64,000 bases of DNA. Origin: an uncultured Clostridia bacterium. GTDB lineage: Bacteria; Bacillota; Clostridia; Christensenellales; CAG-917. Below the pieces are notes generated by a model that saw nothing but the letters and a program-made list of their open reading frames with translations, was not told the origin of the DNA and made no database searches. Below, piece after piece: positions 45,625 to 55,776 of the stretch. Within the stretch, counting starts at the first letter, position 1. Every line of letters starts with the position of its first letter. Location: contig CAKQGN010000004.1 of NCBI GenBank assembly GCA_934233745.1, positions 108,681 through 172,680 on the forward strand. The letters run 5' to 3'. The position numbers and the translations under genes were made by a program.

Positions 45625-47323
45625 CGTCTTCTCCGAAAATTATCTTATAATATTTATCGAAAGTCTTTTCATTGAGGTTGTAGCGTTCGATTGTCTGAGT
45701 TCGCATATCGTCGGCGTCATCCTCATAAACCTTGCACAGCAACACGCCTATGAGAGTGCGCGTGCTTCGCATTGCGGAAATCTTCATGTATCTCGGCTTT
45801 GAGTACTTCAACTTGCCTTTGTCGTCAACCGTCACTATCGAGTTGACGATATTTGTGAGCGTTGCAAGATACATATTCGGCTCCTCATCGGTATAAACGA
45901 TGTCCGACACGCAATAACCTATTGCGCCGTGAAGCACACCGTTGAGTTTGTAAAACGCATTCGGAAACACCATGTCGATGCTCTTGAATCTGTCCTGCGC
46001 AACCACGTCGAATCGGAATCGGAACGTGTTTTCCCGCACGAGGCAAAACAACACTCGGCTCATCAGGTCAAAAGACAAATCGACGGATATGAGTTGACGG
46101 CGCAAAAAGTCGTCCACCCACTGTGAATTGACAAACGCCAATTTGTCCACAAGCAGCAATTTCAAATTTTCATTGTCGTCGGAAAATGCCCATTCGAGAA
46201 GTTTTTTCATATGCTCGCTCTGCTCGTTGTATGTGTCGACGGTGAGCTGGACATCAACGGGCGCCATCTTCAAAAATCTATCCAGATCCTTGTATCGCGC
46301 GATTTTTTCCACATACGGCAAATTCATAGAATATGCAACCTTGTCGGGATTTTGCTTGTAGAGTTGCAAGAAGTAGTCCGCAGGCGAGTATTCACCGAAA
46401 ATAGTGCGCACTTTGAGCATAACTTTGCGCGCTTCTTCTTTTTGCCCGAGATTGTAAAGTGCTTGCGAAAGCCAAATCATCGTGTTTGGTTGAAGGTCAA
46501 GAGCCGAAAGCACTTTTCTTGTATACTTCACCACTTCCGCGTGCATTTCCATATTGACGAGAATGGGCAGAATCATGAGGATTTCGTCCATCGCCGTGTA
46601 GTCTTTTTCAAGTATCTGGTCAAGCACGGCATATGCCTCGGCAAGTTTGTCTTCCATCAAATACGCCGTTGCGAGCGTGCATTTGACCGCAAGATTGTCG
46701 CCGTCCTCCGCAAGCATTTTTTGAGCGTTTGCGATGACGGAATCGATGTCGTTTTTCATCATCAGACACACAAGCACGATATGATTTGCCGCTTTTTTTG
46801 ACTTCGAACGGGGATCCACCTCGTCCATAAGAGCGATGGCTTCGTCGAGTTTCCTTTCCCTGACAAGTTCGTATGCCCTGCTTATGAGCATTTCATAATA
46901 GTCTTCGCCTTTGGGATAAACGACTTTGAAGCCGCCTTCTTGCGCATCGCTTGCGGATTCGCCCATATTCTCGGGAAGTTGCAAATCGTACGCCTCGGCG
47001 ATGTCGCGCAAATAATACTCTGCGACATCGGGAAGATTGACGTCGAGAAAATTCATTGCCAATTGATAAAAAATGCGATCTCTGTCGTCGACACAAGGAT
47101 GAGTTGCAAGTGCCTTATAGAGAGTCGCATTAGATATTTCAAAAGCGCCGAGCGCCGCATATACGTTTGCAAGCGCAATCGACGCTTCGCTGAAGCGTTC
47201 ATCGATCGAGAGTGCCTTGTCGAGATAAGCTATGCTTTTTTCGGTTTCACCGTCTTTGAAAGCGTTGTCCGCAAGGTTGAGATAATCCTCTGGAGAAAGA
47301 TTAAATCCAATGATTTGCGCCAT
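45611..47323 (-). CDS. TPR-repeat protein of unknown role
   Basis: A 570-residue soluble protein beginning MAQIIGFNLSPEDYLNLAD. Residues about 10-320 are tetratricopeptide-type helical hairpins (AFKDGETEKSIAYLDKALSIDERFSEASIALANVYAALG; GQKEEARKVMLKV), the rest is less regular. The ATG at 47323 overlaps the stop of the membrane protein gene (TAATG); the frame open to 47683 lies antisense-free but inside the upstream gene and is rejected. Probably a scaffold or adaptor for its operon neighbours; no enzyme motif. Confidence 0.8.
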   Translation of the reverse strand: MAQIIGFNLSPEDYLNLADNAFKDGETEKSIAYLDKALSIDERFSEASIALANVYAALGAFEISNATLYKALATHPCVDDRDRIFYQLAMNFLDVNLPDVAEYYLRDIAEAYDLQLPENMGESASDAQEGGFKVVYPKGEDYYEMLISRAYELVRERKLDEAIALMDEVDPRSKSKKAANHIVLVCLMMKNDIDSVIANAQKMLAEDGDNLAVKCTLATAYLMEDKLAEAYAVLDQILEKDYTAMDEILMILPILVNMEMHAEVVKYTRKVLSALDLQPNTMIWLSQALYNLGQKEEARKVMLKVRTIFGEYSPADYFLQLYKQNPDKVAYSMNLPYVEKIARYKDLDRFLKMAPVDVQLTVDTYNEQSEHMKKLLEWAFSDDNENLKLLLVDKLAFVNSQWVDDFLRRQLISVDLSFDLMSRVLFCLVRENTFRFRFDVVAQDRFKSIDMVFPNAFYKLNGVLHGAIGYCVSDIVYTDEEPNMYLATLTNIVNSIVTVDDKGKLKYSKPRYMKISAMRSTRTLIGVLLCKVYEDDADDMRTQTIERYNLNEKTFDKYYKIIFGEDDARE

Positions 47324-48450
47324 TATTTTTTCTTTTTCTTCTTCGGGTTTTGATAAGGCACGGCTTGTTTTGCCTTCTTCTTTTGTGCGCCCTGAACGCT
47401 GCCGTTGATATACGGATTTTGTTTTGCGGCTTTTCTTTGTTCCGCCATTTGGGTTTTTGCTTCGTCCTCTTTGCGGTTGTGGCACTTGACCATACCTCTT
47501 GACGCCACGGCAATCCAGCAAAGTGCCATAAACGTTGTGCCGACAAGAGCCATTGCGATGTAGATGATGATGCCGAGCATATTGTTCACGGCGCAAAGTC
47601 CGAGAGGAAGTGCGCTTACGAGCGCAACGGCAGGAATGCTCAAAAGGTTGTTGGCGATAAGCACGATTGCGTTTTTGAAGCATTGACCGAAAGTAAGCTC
47701 GTATGAGGTGAAAAGCCCCATCATCACAACGGGAATGAGAAGAAGCGGCGCACCGAACACAAAACTGAACACAACCGCACAGTATGCGCCTGCGCCTGCC
47801 GTACCGAGTGCTTGTTGCTGCAAAAGATACATGAGCGACTCAACCATGCCAAGGCCTACGACAACAAGCATAAGACCTGCAAGGAGATACTTCCACCAAT
47901 ACTTTGCAAAACCCATCCAATAGGTTTTTGCCCAGTTTTTGTAATAATCCTGATAATAACTGCGTTTTGCGCAATAGAACAAACCGGAAAGTCCGAGCGA
48001 GCCGAACAAGAAGCATGCGCCGTACATTGCCATAACGGGCATTTTGACGTTGCGATAAAGACTGCCGACGCTCAACGCGATACTGTCGCCGCCGCCGGGG
48101 AATCCGATGCCGATATCCCCCATAAAGTTGTATGTTCCGCCGATTGCCAGATTTTCGAAAAACCCCGAGAACCAGGCAAAAATAACAATAAACGGTGCCG
48201 TGAACAACAAGAAAAACAGTGTCGCTTTGAACAGCGTTGCAAATTCGCCGCGCATAACCGCCGCCGCTCTTGCCATAAACGACTCGGGATATTCTTTTAC
48301 GGGGCGAGCTTCGGCAAGCCCTGCGACAAGCACTTTTTGAGGTTCTTCGGGTTCTTTGCGAACGGGTGCGTCCGTAAAGAGTTTGCCAAGCAGAAGTTTT
48401 TTGGGCTTCTGAGGCACTGAATAAGCCGAATTAGGATTGTTGTTTGCCAT
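47323..48450 (-). CDS. Multi-pass membrane protein of unknown function
   Basis: A 375-residue protein: cytoplasmic Pro/Lys-rich N-terminus (1-about 70), six or so transmembrane helices (for example ATLFFLLFTAPFIVIFAWF, YLLAGLMLVVVGLGMV, ALPLGLCAVNNMLGIIIYIAMALVGTTF) and a lysine-rich C-terminus ending in six lysines that runs into the next gene. The ATG at 48450 has AGGAG 5 nt upstream. First gene of a three-gene unit with the TPR and Cys/Asp/His-tail proteins. Family not recognised. Confidence 0.8.
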   Translation of the reverse strand: MANNNPNSAYSVPQKPKKLLLGKLFTDAPVRKEPEEPQKVLVAGLAEARPVKEYPESFMARAAAVMRGEFATLFKATLFFLLFTAPFIVIFAWFSGFFENLAIGGTYNFMGDIGIGFPGGGDSIALSVGSLYRNVKMPVMAMYGACFLFGSLGLSGLFYCAKRSYYQDYYKNWAKTYWMGFAKYWWKYLLAGLMLVVVGLGMVESLMYLLQQQALGTAGAGAYCAVVFSFVFGAPLLLIPVVMMGLFTSYELTFGQCFKNAIVLIANNLLSIPAVALVSALPLGLCAVNNMLGIIIYIAMALVGTTFMALCWIAVASRGMVKCHNRKEDEAKTQMAEQRKAAKQNPYINGSVQGAQKKKAKQAVPYQNPKKKKKK

Positions 48451-48482
48451 ATACACTCCTACAAAACTATATAATTAAATAG

Positions 48483-48511
48483 ATTATACATTATATCCTC
48501 GCAAATATCAA
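48483..48511 (-). promoter_or_regulatory. Sigma-A promoter of membrane protein-TPR operon
   Basis: TTGATA (48506-48511), 17-bp spacer, TATAAT (48483-48488) on the minus strand; a second TATAAT overlaps slightly upstream. Confidence 0.7.
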
Positions 48512-48636
48512 ATAAATAGCAAAAATATATTTGCCCTTAAAAGAACGCAACATCGTTTGATTTCATATATTGTTTAGTAAAGGAGCGGCAATCGGCGATT
48601 TTGCATGTCAAAATACGCTCACCGTGTGGCTTTTTA

Positions 48637-48665
48637 TTGACAACTTGCCGTGTCGGTGTTAAATT
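48637..48665 (+). promoter_or_regulatory. Sigma-A promoter of asd-dapA
   Basis: Consensus TTGACA (48637-48642), 17-bp spacer, TAAATT (48660-48665); the ATG follows about 28 nt later. The short leader leaves no room for a lysine riboswitch. Confidence 0.75.
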
Positions 48666-48692
48666 TTTCTACATAAGGGGCATGGAGGCAAT

Positions 48693-49703
48693 ATGAAAAA
48701 ATTTAACGTCGCCGTTGTAGGCGCAACAGGCATGGTTGGTGGCAAATTTCTCGAAGTCCTTGCAGAAAGGCAACTTCCCGTTGACAACTATTATCTTTTC
48801 GCATCCGCAAAAAGTGCAGGCAAAAAAATAGATTTCATGGGGAAAGAACACACTGTCATCGAACTTACAAAAGAAAATGTCATCTCGCTCAAAGGCAAAG
48901 TCGATTTCGCGCTTTTCTCGGCAGGTGGCGGCGTATCCAAGGAGTTTGCTCCCGTATTTGTAGAAGCGGGCGCAATCGTCGTTGACAACTCGTCGCAATG
49001 GCGCATGTACGACGACGTTCCTCTTGTCGTACCCGAAGTCAATCCCGAGGATGTGAAACAAAACAAAGGCATAATCGCAAACCCCAACTGTTCGACAATA
49101 CAGGCGGTGGTTGCTCTAAAACCGCTGTATGACAGATTCGGAATAAAGCGCATAGTATACTCGACCTATCAAGCCGTGTCGGGCGCAGGCGTTGCGGGAT
49201 ACAACGACCTCAAAAACGGAATAAACGGCGAACCCCCGAAGAAATTTCCTCGTCCGATAGCGTTTAATATGCTTCCCCATATCGATGTGTTTATGGAGGA
49301 CGGTTACACCAAAGAAGAGTGGAAAATGATTGTCGAAACGCGCAAAATCTTGCATGACGAAAACTTGCGCATAACCGCAACAACGGTACGAGTTCCGGTG
49401 TTCTACGGTCATAGTGAGTCGATAAACGTCGAGTTCTGTAAAAAATGCGAAAAACAAGACGTTGTAAACGCACTTGAAACTTTCCCCGGAATCGTCGTTA
49501 TGGACGATGTGAAAAACAACGTTTATCCCACCCCTATAGACGCCGAAAATCACGACGAGGTGTTTGTGGGAAGAATTCGCATGGACGATAGCGTAGACAG
49601 CGGCGCAAACCTGTGGGTGGTTGCCGACAACATCAGAAAAGGCGCGGCTACAAACGCCGTGCAGATTGTGGAACTGCTTATAAAAAACGCTTTGGAGGCA
49701 TAA
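48693..49703 (+). CDS. asd: Aspartate-semialdehyde dehydrogenase
   Basis: A 336-residue NADPH enzyme making aspartate semialdehyde for lysine, threonine and dipicolinate. NADP loop GATGMVG at residues 10-16, catalytic Cys133 in NPNCSTIQ, and YQAVSGAG. GGAGG precedes the ATG by 5 nt, and dapA starts directly after the stop. Confidence 0.97.
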   Translation: MKKFNVAVVGATGMVGGKFLEVLAERQLPVDNYYLFASAKSAGKKIDFMGKEHTVIELTKENVISLKGKVDFALFSAGGGVSKEFAPVFVEAGAIVVDNSSQWRMYDDVPLVVPEVNPEDVKQNKGIIANPNCSTIQAVVALKPLYDRFGIKRIVYSTYQAVSGAGVAGYNDLKNGINGEPPKKFPRPIAFNMLPHIDVFMEDGYTKEEWKMIVETRKILHDENLRITATTVRVPVFYGHSESINVEFCKKCEKQDVVNALETFPGIVVMDDVKNNVYPTPIDAENHDEVFVGRIRMDDSVDSGANLWVVADNIRKGAATNAVQIVELLIKNALEA

Positions 49704-50570
49704 ATGATTTTCAAGGGCACAGCCACCGCACTCATCACACCTTTTACAGAAGATGACAAAGTGGACGTGCAGGCGATAGGCAATATCGTCGACATGCAAA
49801 TCGCAAACGGCGTTGACGCGCTGGTTGCGCTTGGCACGACAGGCGAGCCTGCAACGATGTCCGAAAAAGAAAAAGAGCAAGTCGTAAGAACATGCGTCGA
49901 AAGAGTAAACGGGCGGATTCCGCTCATTGTAGGCGCAGGTTCAAACAGCACAAGACACGCAATACAAACTTGCCGCATGGCTCAAAACCTCGGCGCAGAC
50001 GCACTTTTGGTGGTTACGCCGTACTACAACAAATGCACTCAGAAAGGACTTGTCGAACACTATGGCGCAATTGCCGACTCGACAAGTCTTCCTATTATCT
50101 GCTACAATGTGGCTTCTCGCACGGGAGTCAATATGCTGCCAGAAACGTTCGCACATATTGCAAGCAAGCACAAGAACGTCGTTGCCATCAAGGAAGCAAG
50201 CGGAAACATGGAGCAAATCGAGCAGTGCTTGCGCCTTTGTCCCGATATGGTGATAAGCGGCGACGATGCCCTCACGATTCCAATAATGGCAATGGGCGGA
50301 CTCGGAGTCATCAGCGTTGCAAGCAACGTGTATCCCAAATTTGTGAGCGATATGACGCACTTTGCGCTGGACGGCGACTTTGAAAAGGCAAGAAAAATGC
50401 AACTTGCACTGTTGCCGCTCGTGTCCGCTCTGTTTTGCGAGGTCAATCCGATCCCTATAAAAAAAGCAATGGAACTCAAAGGCTACTGCAAAGGGCGTCT
50501 TCGTCTTCCCTTAACCGAGATGACGGAGAACAACGCTCTCCGCCTTGCATCCGTTATGTCCGATTATTAA
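49704..50570 (+). CDS. dapA: 4-hydroxy-tetrahydrodipicolinate synthase
   Basis: A 288-residue class-I aldolase condensing pyruvate with aspartate semialdehyde. Schiff-base Lys163 (VVAIKEASG), catalytic Tyr134 (CYNVASRTGVN) and GTTGEPATM are in place. The ATG immediately follows the asd stop, with GGAGG upstream inside asd. Its product feeds both cell-wall/lysine synthesis and, through dpaAB elsewhere in this window, spore dipicolinate. Confidence 0.97.
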   Translation: MIFKGTATALITPFTEDDKVDVQAIGNIVDMQIANGVDALVALGTTGEPATMSEKEKEQVVRTCVERVNGRIPLIVGAGSNSTRHAIQTCRMAQNLGADALLVVTPYYNKCTQKGLVEHYGAIADSTSLPIICYNVASRTGVNMLPETFAHIASKHKNVVAIKEASGNMEQIEQCLRLCPDMVISGDDALTIPIMAMGGLGVISVASNVYPKFVSDMTHFALDGDFEKARKMQLALLPLVSALFCEVNPIPIKKAMELKGYCKGRLRLPLTEMTENNALRLASVMSDY

Positions 50571-50605
50571 GCACTAAAACGAAAGGCGAGCTATGCCGAT
50601 ATACC

Positions 50606-50642
50606 AAAAGACGACCGCAAAGCGCAGTCGTCTTTTTTTTTG
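50606..50642 (+). terminator. Terminator of asd-dapA
   Basis: Stem AGACGAC / GTCGTCT extended by GC pairs around AAA, then nine or more T. Also usable by the convergent LRR gene. Confidence 0.8.
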
Positions 50643-50658
50643 TATGGTTTGCCACAAA

Positions 50659-53600
50659 TTATTTTATGTAATTCGTGTTCGGCTTGATCAAAGAGTCTAA
50701 GCAACCTTCGTAAGGATTCTCTCCTTCCCTGATCTTAACTTCGGCAATGCCCGTGATGCTTTCAAGTTTGGAGCAGTTGTAGAATGCTCTGTTGCAAAAT
50801 ACTTCGACACTTGCGGGCAACACAACGGTTTTGAGGGAACGGCAATTTGCAAACGTCATAATATTTATTTCTTTTATTACGGTTGCGCTCAAATCGATTG
50901 CCGCGATTCCGCTGTTTTCAAATGCGTTTGTACCGATATGCGAGAGCTTGGACGCATGTGACAAGTCGATTGCTTTGAGATTTGTCGTACCTTCAAAAGC
51001 AGAATTGCCGATATATTCGATTTTGTCATTGACGTACGTGAGCGTCCTGAACATAACGTTGCTCTTTGACGAGTACACGTTTGCGCTGAGCGGCGTTCCG
51101 TTCTCATAGGTGAGCGTTGCGTCCTTGGTGAGCGTGTCGGGCAAGAACACTTCCGTTCCGTCTTTGACGGTGAGCGGGGCTGTGCCGACGATGTTGTAAA
51201 CGACCTTTTTCGCTCCGTCAATCGTGTATTGACTTCCGATTGCCAGCACTTGTTCGTACTCAACGCCGTCGAGATTGCTTATAATTGCGTTGTAGACGAT
51301 TTCCGATTCGTTTTCCAAAACCAACGTTGTTGTGAAATTCGTTTCCGCAAGCGTTGCATATTTTGCGTCGACTTTTTGTGCCGTATAAACGTTTTCAAGA
51401 GATGCGCAATTTGCAAATGTTCTTGCGTTTATCTTTGTGATGTTTTCGCCGAGATAGATTGCTTTGAGATTCTTGAAACCTTCAAACGCACCTGCGGAGC
51501 CCGGTTTGCTAAGTTCGGTGACGATATACTTGTCGCCGTTTGCGTCCGTCCATGTCGTGGGCAAAACGATTGTTTCCGCACTCGACGCCTTGCAAGATCT
51601 AATCCTTGCCGTACCTGCGTAAATTTCGCCTCCGACCTCTATCTCTTGTTGACTTGCGTATTCATACTCGAACAAGCTTGCGTCCGACTCCAACACGACA
51701 AAGTAGACGATGTTGATTTCTTTGATGCCGCCGACAACGTCGTCCGCCGCATATTTCACTCTCAGAGTGTGGATGCCGAGCGTCTTTGTGTCAACCGCCG
51801 CGCCGTCGACCAACGAGAAGCCGTTGGCTGTGGAAAGCGATTTGAGCGTAACATTGCCGTCTTGTCCGATGAGGCGCACTTTGAATTGCGCAAACGCAGT
51901 CGTCGCATTGCTGTTGAGAGGGATAGAAATCGCTCCGTCCTGCTCGATATCTTTGATTTGCGATATTTCGACCGAGTATTTGAATTTGAACTTGTATGTT
52001 CCTATTTCGTTGAAGTCAATCGTCACAATCGCTTCTGACTGGGCAGTCGTTCTTGTTGTGATAAAATCTTCTATCCTTGCGATGTCAAGCTCGTGCTTTA
52101 CGCCGTCGATGTCCGTGTAAACGAACTTATGTCCGCCGCCCTTGTACGAAGTGTAGAAAAGCGGAATCTCCGACTCGCCCTCCTGCTGTCCTTCGAAGCC
52201 TGTGAGATAGTAGTCGGCACTGCCCGTCACATCGATTGACGGGATTGTTCCTCCGTTGTAGAAGGACGGATTGCCCTTTATTGCGTTGTATACCGTGGCA
52301 ACATACAAATGCTCGTCGCCGACATTGATTTGGCAGCCGTCCGTGCTTCCGTTGTAGGTGAATGTCACAACGTACTTCGTCACGCCTTCTTCATAGAGGC
52401 TTCCGTACTTTTCGTCGCCCTGTGTAACGGTGATGACTTGGACGTTGTTGCCTGTTTTCTCAAGGTCTTTCACAATATCGACGCCGGTGTTGTTTCTAAC
52501 GATAAGTCCCGACTGAATTTTATTGCTGCCCTTAAAGCAATCGGTTTCAAACGCGTCCTTATCGGTTTCCGTCTTCAAAAGGAGGGTTTTTACAACATCG
52601 GTGTTGATATAAACCTTGTCAACCTTTTCTTCCACAAAGTTGGCTTTGTTGAGTCTGTAAAGTTGCGCCCATGCGAGCGTTGTCTTGTCGTCCGTTTCGA
52701 TTTGGTTGTTGTTTATTTTGTCAAGGGCGTCGAGAACACTCTTTGTCAAATAGAATTTGGCATTGTTGACGAGCTTGTTATTTTCATCTGCAAAAGCATT
52801 ACTCTCGATGTACGGTGCGCCGACGAGTTTGTTTGTTTCAAACACCACATCTGTGAAAATGAAGCTTTCCATCGCGCTTGCGCCCTTGAACGCATAATTG
52901 CCGATATACTTGAGGTTTTTGTCGAATTTTATGGTTTTGACCGTGTTTGCGTATTGATAGAACGCTTCTTCGCCGATTGAGGTCACTTGCGACGGAACGA
53001 CAACGTTTTTCGCTCCTTTTCCGTCATCGAAGTATTCAACGAGGAACTTTTCGCTTGCGCCTTCTATCACGACAAGACCATTGGCATGCACTGTTGCGTC
53101 TTTAATCCACTTCGTGCTTGTAAACGCACCCTTGCCAACAGACAAAGGTTTGCAATTCGCCAGATTGATAGATGTCAGATTTGCGCACCCGACAAAAGCA
53201 TGCGGAGCAATGTGGTCTATATCCTCAAGGATATGAGTGGATGTGGCTTCGTTGTCGATAAAGCGATAATACACTTTGCCTATGACGATTGCCTTGTAAC
53301 CCGAATTGTAGTTTCCGCTTGTTTCTTTGAGCATCGATGTACCCGAAAACGCGCTTTCGCCGACATATGCGAGTTTCGATGTCGCTACGACATTGACGGT
53401 TGCAAATTTTTCAAGATTCGCAAATGCGCCGTTTTCGATTTTTTGGACATTGTCGCCGAGCGAAATCGATTCGAGCGAAAGCACATTTGCAAACGCGCCG
53501 TTTGCGATTATCGTCACCGCTTTAAGTTGGGTGTTGAGTGCTTCCGCATTCGGTATTTCGGCAGGATAATAATCGCCGGAAAGGTCAAGCGACTTGACAA

Positions 53601-55605
53601 GGTCCGCCCTTACGGTTGTGTTTTCGCCGTCGTTGTATTCCTGTCCGACAAACTTGTACAAAACCTTACCGATTACGATAAATTGTTTGCCGTTGTTGTT
53701 TTTGAAATAATTGTTTTCAAACTCGGAGCCGTAGAACACGTTTTTGTCGACGCTCTCCATTTTCTTATCGTCCGTGATAGGCACTATATTCCTAAGGTTG
53801 GGAGCATGAGCGAATGCTTGCTCTCCTATGATTTGGAGATTCGAGGCTTCCGAGAAGTCGAGTTTCGTGAGTGCTTTAAGATTCATGCACGCCTTTGCCG
53901 AAATCTCGCTTACGGGACGAGTTGCTCCGAGATAGGTGAGTTCGGCGGGGATGATGAGTTCGCTCACGGATTCGTCCGCAATCTTATCGATGCAGACAGA
54001 GCCGTCCGCTTTGACGGACAGTCCGTCCTTGAACACGACTTCGGTGTAATATGCGCTGAGTCTTGCAAGACGCTCCTGAGCATTTTCGGTGTCATTGAAC
54101 ACCCACTTGACATAGCCTTTTTCGCTTGTGCCGTCGACGGTCGTCATATTCGAAAGCGTCTGGCATTGATAGTCGTTGTAAATTCCGTCAAATTTGACGT
54201 ATTCGCCGTTGCCTTTTACAAGCAAATCTTTGATTTGCGAAATCCTCACGTAAACGCTCTTCGCCTCAGAACCGTCGCGTTTTTTTGGCGAAACGGTGAT
54301 TTTTGCGACGTATTCGCTATACTTGTGATTGTACGCAAAACCGCTGAAATCCACTCTCGTGAGTTTTTCGCTTTCGATGCCGAACGATGAAGTCGCACTG
54401 ACTACGCTAAATCCCTTTGCGGCTGCGATTGCATCGGTGGAAATTTCCGTGCCGTCATCGGCTTTTGCGTTTGCGATGTCGCTTCTGAATTCACCGCCCA
54501 TCAAATAAAGCGTATACGAATAAACTCTCATAGTCCAGCGCGCGACAAGATTAACGTCCGTCGTGCCGACCGTTTTTGCAAAATTCCAAAGCGTGTCGCC
54601 ATCGTCCCATACGCCTTTTTTGGAGCCGTTGTCGAGATACCAACCCGCAAAATAATATCCGCTGTACACATTGAAGATGTCGGTTGACGGCGCAACGGCT
54701 TTGCCGTATGAACGACGCACGGTTTGCGTTGTTTTGAATTCGGGATTATCCAAAGGATTGGTTTTGCCGCTTTCGAGTTGAGCGTCCGACGGCACGGCAA
54801 GATTGAACGTCACCTTAACGGTGTCGTTGGTCCATTTTGTCTGGAAAGTTTTGTTGTTGAAAGAACTGTCGATTGTAAGGGGAAAACTGTTTGAGGTTGC
54901 GCTGTACGTCTTGTTGTTTACGCTGACGCTTTCAAGCGCTCTTGCGGGCTTTCCCTCGCCCTCGTCCTCTATTGTCATTCTGAAAGTCGATGTAAATTCG
55001 TCCCAAGATGCGATTTTCACTCCGCTGTCCACTCCGACGCTGACGGTTTGTCCGTTTTGAGAAGTCGTGCCGAACGATGCGTTTGCGCGTCTGTCGCCGT
55101 CCATAAGATTGAACGTGAGCGTAACCCTTTCGACAGGAGCGAGCCTGTCTTGCAAGTGCAAAGCAAACGAGCCTTTTGCATAAACGGCATTGCCATCGCT
55201 GTCCTTGCCCGTTTCCACCTTAACTCTTATCTGATGATGTCCTGCTTTTTTGACGTTTGCTCTGTCGTCCTCGGTTTCGAGCATGTTTTCGGAGAGATTG
55301 CCGTGGATGCCCTCGGTAGTGGCGTTGGTTTTTGTATTGAGATATACGACGCAATATTCAACGTCGGAAATATCGAATTCGTCAACGTACAAACTCTTGA
55401 ATACGGACGATACGCCTTTGGGGAAGGAAAATTTGAGATGCGTCGTCATCGGACCGTCGTCTCCGTTGTCAACGATAACGTCCGACGGATTGATTTCGCC
55501 GGGCAACCTTCCTGCGTTTTGCGCACCCTTGTTGCACGCAACCATGCTTATCGCAAGCACGACAAGCAAGATAGCAATCAAAAATAAACTGACTTTCTTT
55601 CTCAT
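50659..55605 (-). CDS. BspA-type leucine-rich-repeat surface lipoprotein
   Basis: A 1,648-residue lipoprotein: signal peptide with lipobox MVAC (Cys24), an N-terminal Ig-like region, an InlB B-type repeat (YFAGWYLDNGSKKGVWDDGD ... LVARW near residue 350), then several LRR_5/BspA clusters (LTSINLANCKPLSVGKGAF, LKYIGNYAFKGASAMESF, IEYIGNSAFEGTTNLKAIDL, VVLPASVEVFCNRAFYNCSKLESI). The ATG at 55605 follows AGGTGA. Such proteins usually bind host or microbial surfaces. Second very large surface protein in the window and the same strand arrangement as the MBG protein. Confidence 0.9.
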   Translation of the reverse strand: MRKKVSLFLIAILLVVLAISMVACNKGAQNAGRLPGEINPSDVIVDNGDDGPMTTHLKFSFPKGVSSVFKSLYVDEFDISDVEYCVVYLNTKTNATTEGIHGNLSENMLETEDDRANVKKAGHHQIRVKVETGKDSDGNAVYAKGSFALHLQDRLAPVERVTLTFNLMDGDRRANASFGTTSQNGQTVSVGVDSGVKIASWDEFTSTFRMTIEDEGEGKPARALESVSVNNKTYSATSNSFPLTIDSSFNNKTFQTKWTNDTVKVTFNLAVPSDAQLESGKTNPLDNPEFKTTQTVRRSYGKAVAPSTDIFNVYSGYYFAGWYLDNGSKKGVWDDGDTLWNFAKTVGTTDVNLVARWTMRVYSYTLYLMGGEFRSDIANAKADDGTEISTDAIAAAKGFSVVSATSSFGIESEKLTRVDFSGFAYNHKYSEYVAKITVSPKKRDGSEAKSVYVRISQIKDLLVKGNGEYVKFDGIYNDYQCQTLSNMTTVDGTSEKGYVKWVFNDTENAQERLARLSAYYTEVVFKDGLSVKADGSVCIDKIADESVSELIIPAELTYLGATRPVSEISAKACMNLKALTKLDFSEASNLQIIGEQAFAHAPNLRNIVPITDDKKMESVDKNVFYGSEFENNYFKNNNGKQFIVIGKVLYKFVGQEYNDGENTTVRADLVKSLDLSGDYYPAEIPNAEALNTQLKAVTIIANGAFANVLSLESISLGDNVQKIENGAFANLEKFATVNVVATSKLAYVGESAFSGTSMLKETSGNYNSGYKAIVIGKVYYRFIDNEATSTHILEDIDHIAPHAFVGCANLTSINLANCKPLSVGKGAFTSTKWIKDATVHANGLVVIEGASEKFLVEYFDDGKGAKNVVVPSQVTSIGEEAFYQYANTVKTIKFDKNLKYIGNYAFKGASAMESFIFTDVVFETNKLVGAPYIESNAFADENNKLVNNAKFYLTKSVLDALDKINNNQIETDDKTTLAWAQLYRLNKANFVEEKVDKVYINTDVVKTLLLKTETDKDAFETDCFKGSNKIQSGLIVRNNTGVDIVKDLEKTGNNVQVITVTQGDEKYGSLYEEGVTKYVVTFTYNGSTDGCQINVGDEHLYVATVYNAIKGNPSFYNGGTIPSIDVTGSADYYLTGFEGQQEGESEIPLFYTSYKGGGHKFVYTDIDGVKHELDIARIEDFITTRTTAQSEAIVTIDFNEIGTYKFKFKYSVEISQIKDIEQDGAISIPLNSNATTAFAQFKVRLIGQDGNVTLKSLSTANGFSLVDGAAVDTKTLGIHTLRVKYAADDVVGGIKEINIVYFVVLESDASLFEYEYASQQEIEVGGEIYAGTARIRSCKASSAETIVLPTTWTDANGDKYIVTELSKPGSAGAFEGFKNLKAIYLGENITKINARTFANCASLENVYTAQKVDAKYATLAETNFTTTLVLENESEIVYNAIISNLDGVEYEQVLAIGSQYTIDGAKKVVYNIVGTAPLTVKDGTEVFLPDTLTKDATLTYENGTPLSANVYSSKSNVMFRTLTYVNDKIEYIGNSAFEGTTNLKAIDLSHASKLSHIGTNAFENSGIAAIDLSATVIKEINIMTFANCRSLKTVVLPASVEVFCNRAFYNCSKLESITGIAEVKIREGENPYEGCLDSLIKPNTNYIK

Positions 55606-55623
55606 AACTTTCACCTTACACGT

Positions 55624-55643
55624 ATGCGCGCAGCGGCGCGCAT
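55624..55643 (-). promoter_or_regulatory. GC hairpin in the LRR gene leader
   Basis: ATGCGCGC / GCGCGCAT around a 4-nt loop lies between promoter and ribosome-binding site. It may stabilise the leader; the MBG gene leader has a comparable inverted repeat. Confidence 0.5.
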
Positions 55644-55664
55644 GAATATAGGAATACAAATATA

Positions 55665-55693
55665 ATACTACATTAACAAAACAAAATTGTCAA
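55665..55693 (-). promoter_or_regulatory. Sigma-A promoter of LRR lipoprotein
   Basis: Consensus TTGACA (55688-55693), 17-bp spacer, TAGTAT (55665-55670) on the minus strand. Confidence 0.75.
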
Positions 55694-55722
55694 CAGCAAA
55701 TGCCGCCAAGACGTTCAAGACA

Positions 55723-55756
55723 TAGAAAAACCGCCTGTACAGACGGTTTTTTTTCG
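55723..55756 (-). terminator. Terminator of PlsC-like gene
   Basis: Stem AAAAACCGCCTGT / ACAGACGGTTTTT (one mismatch), near-symmetric with T-runs on both strands, 21 nt after the PlsC-like stop on the minus strand. Confidence 0.75.
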
Positions 55757-55776
55757 AATTATTTTATTTCGTTTTT

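Noticed and set aside
45900..46800. Plus-strand frames antisense to the TPR gene
   Set aside because: Shadow frames with no ribosome-binding site and atypical composition (His/Cys/Arg-rich), as for many long antisense frames across this window.
45684..47683. Longer start of the TPR protein at 47683
   Set aside because: The extra 120 residues are an out-of-frame reading of the membrane protein gene, basic and low in hydrophobics; the ATG at 47323 overlaps the upstream stop as in other operon pairs.
48520..48692. Lysine riboswitch upstream of asd
   Set aside because: The promoter lies only about 50 bp before the ATG, leaving no room for the about 170-nt aptamer, and none of its conserved cores appear.
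50594..50671. Small plus-strand protein starting MPIYQKTT
   Set aside because: The frame is made by the terminator stem and its T-run, giving a poly-Phe end.
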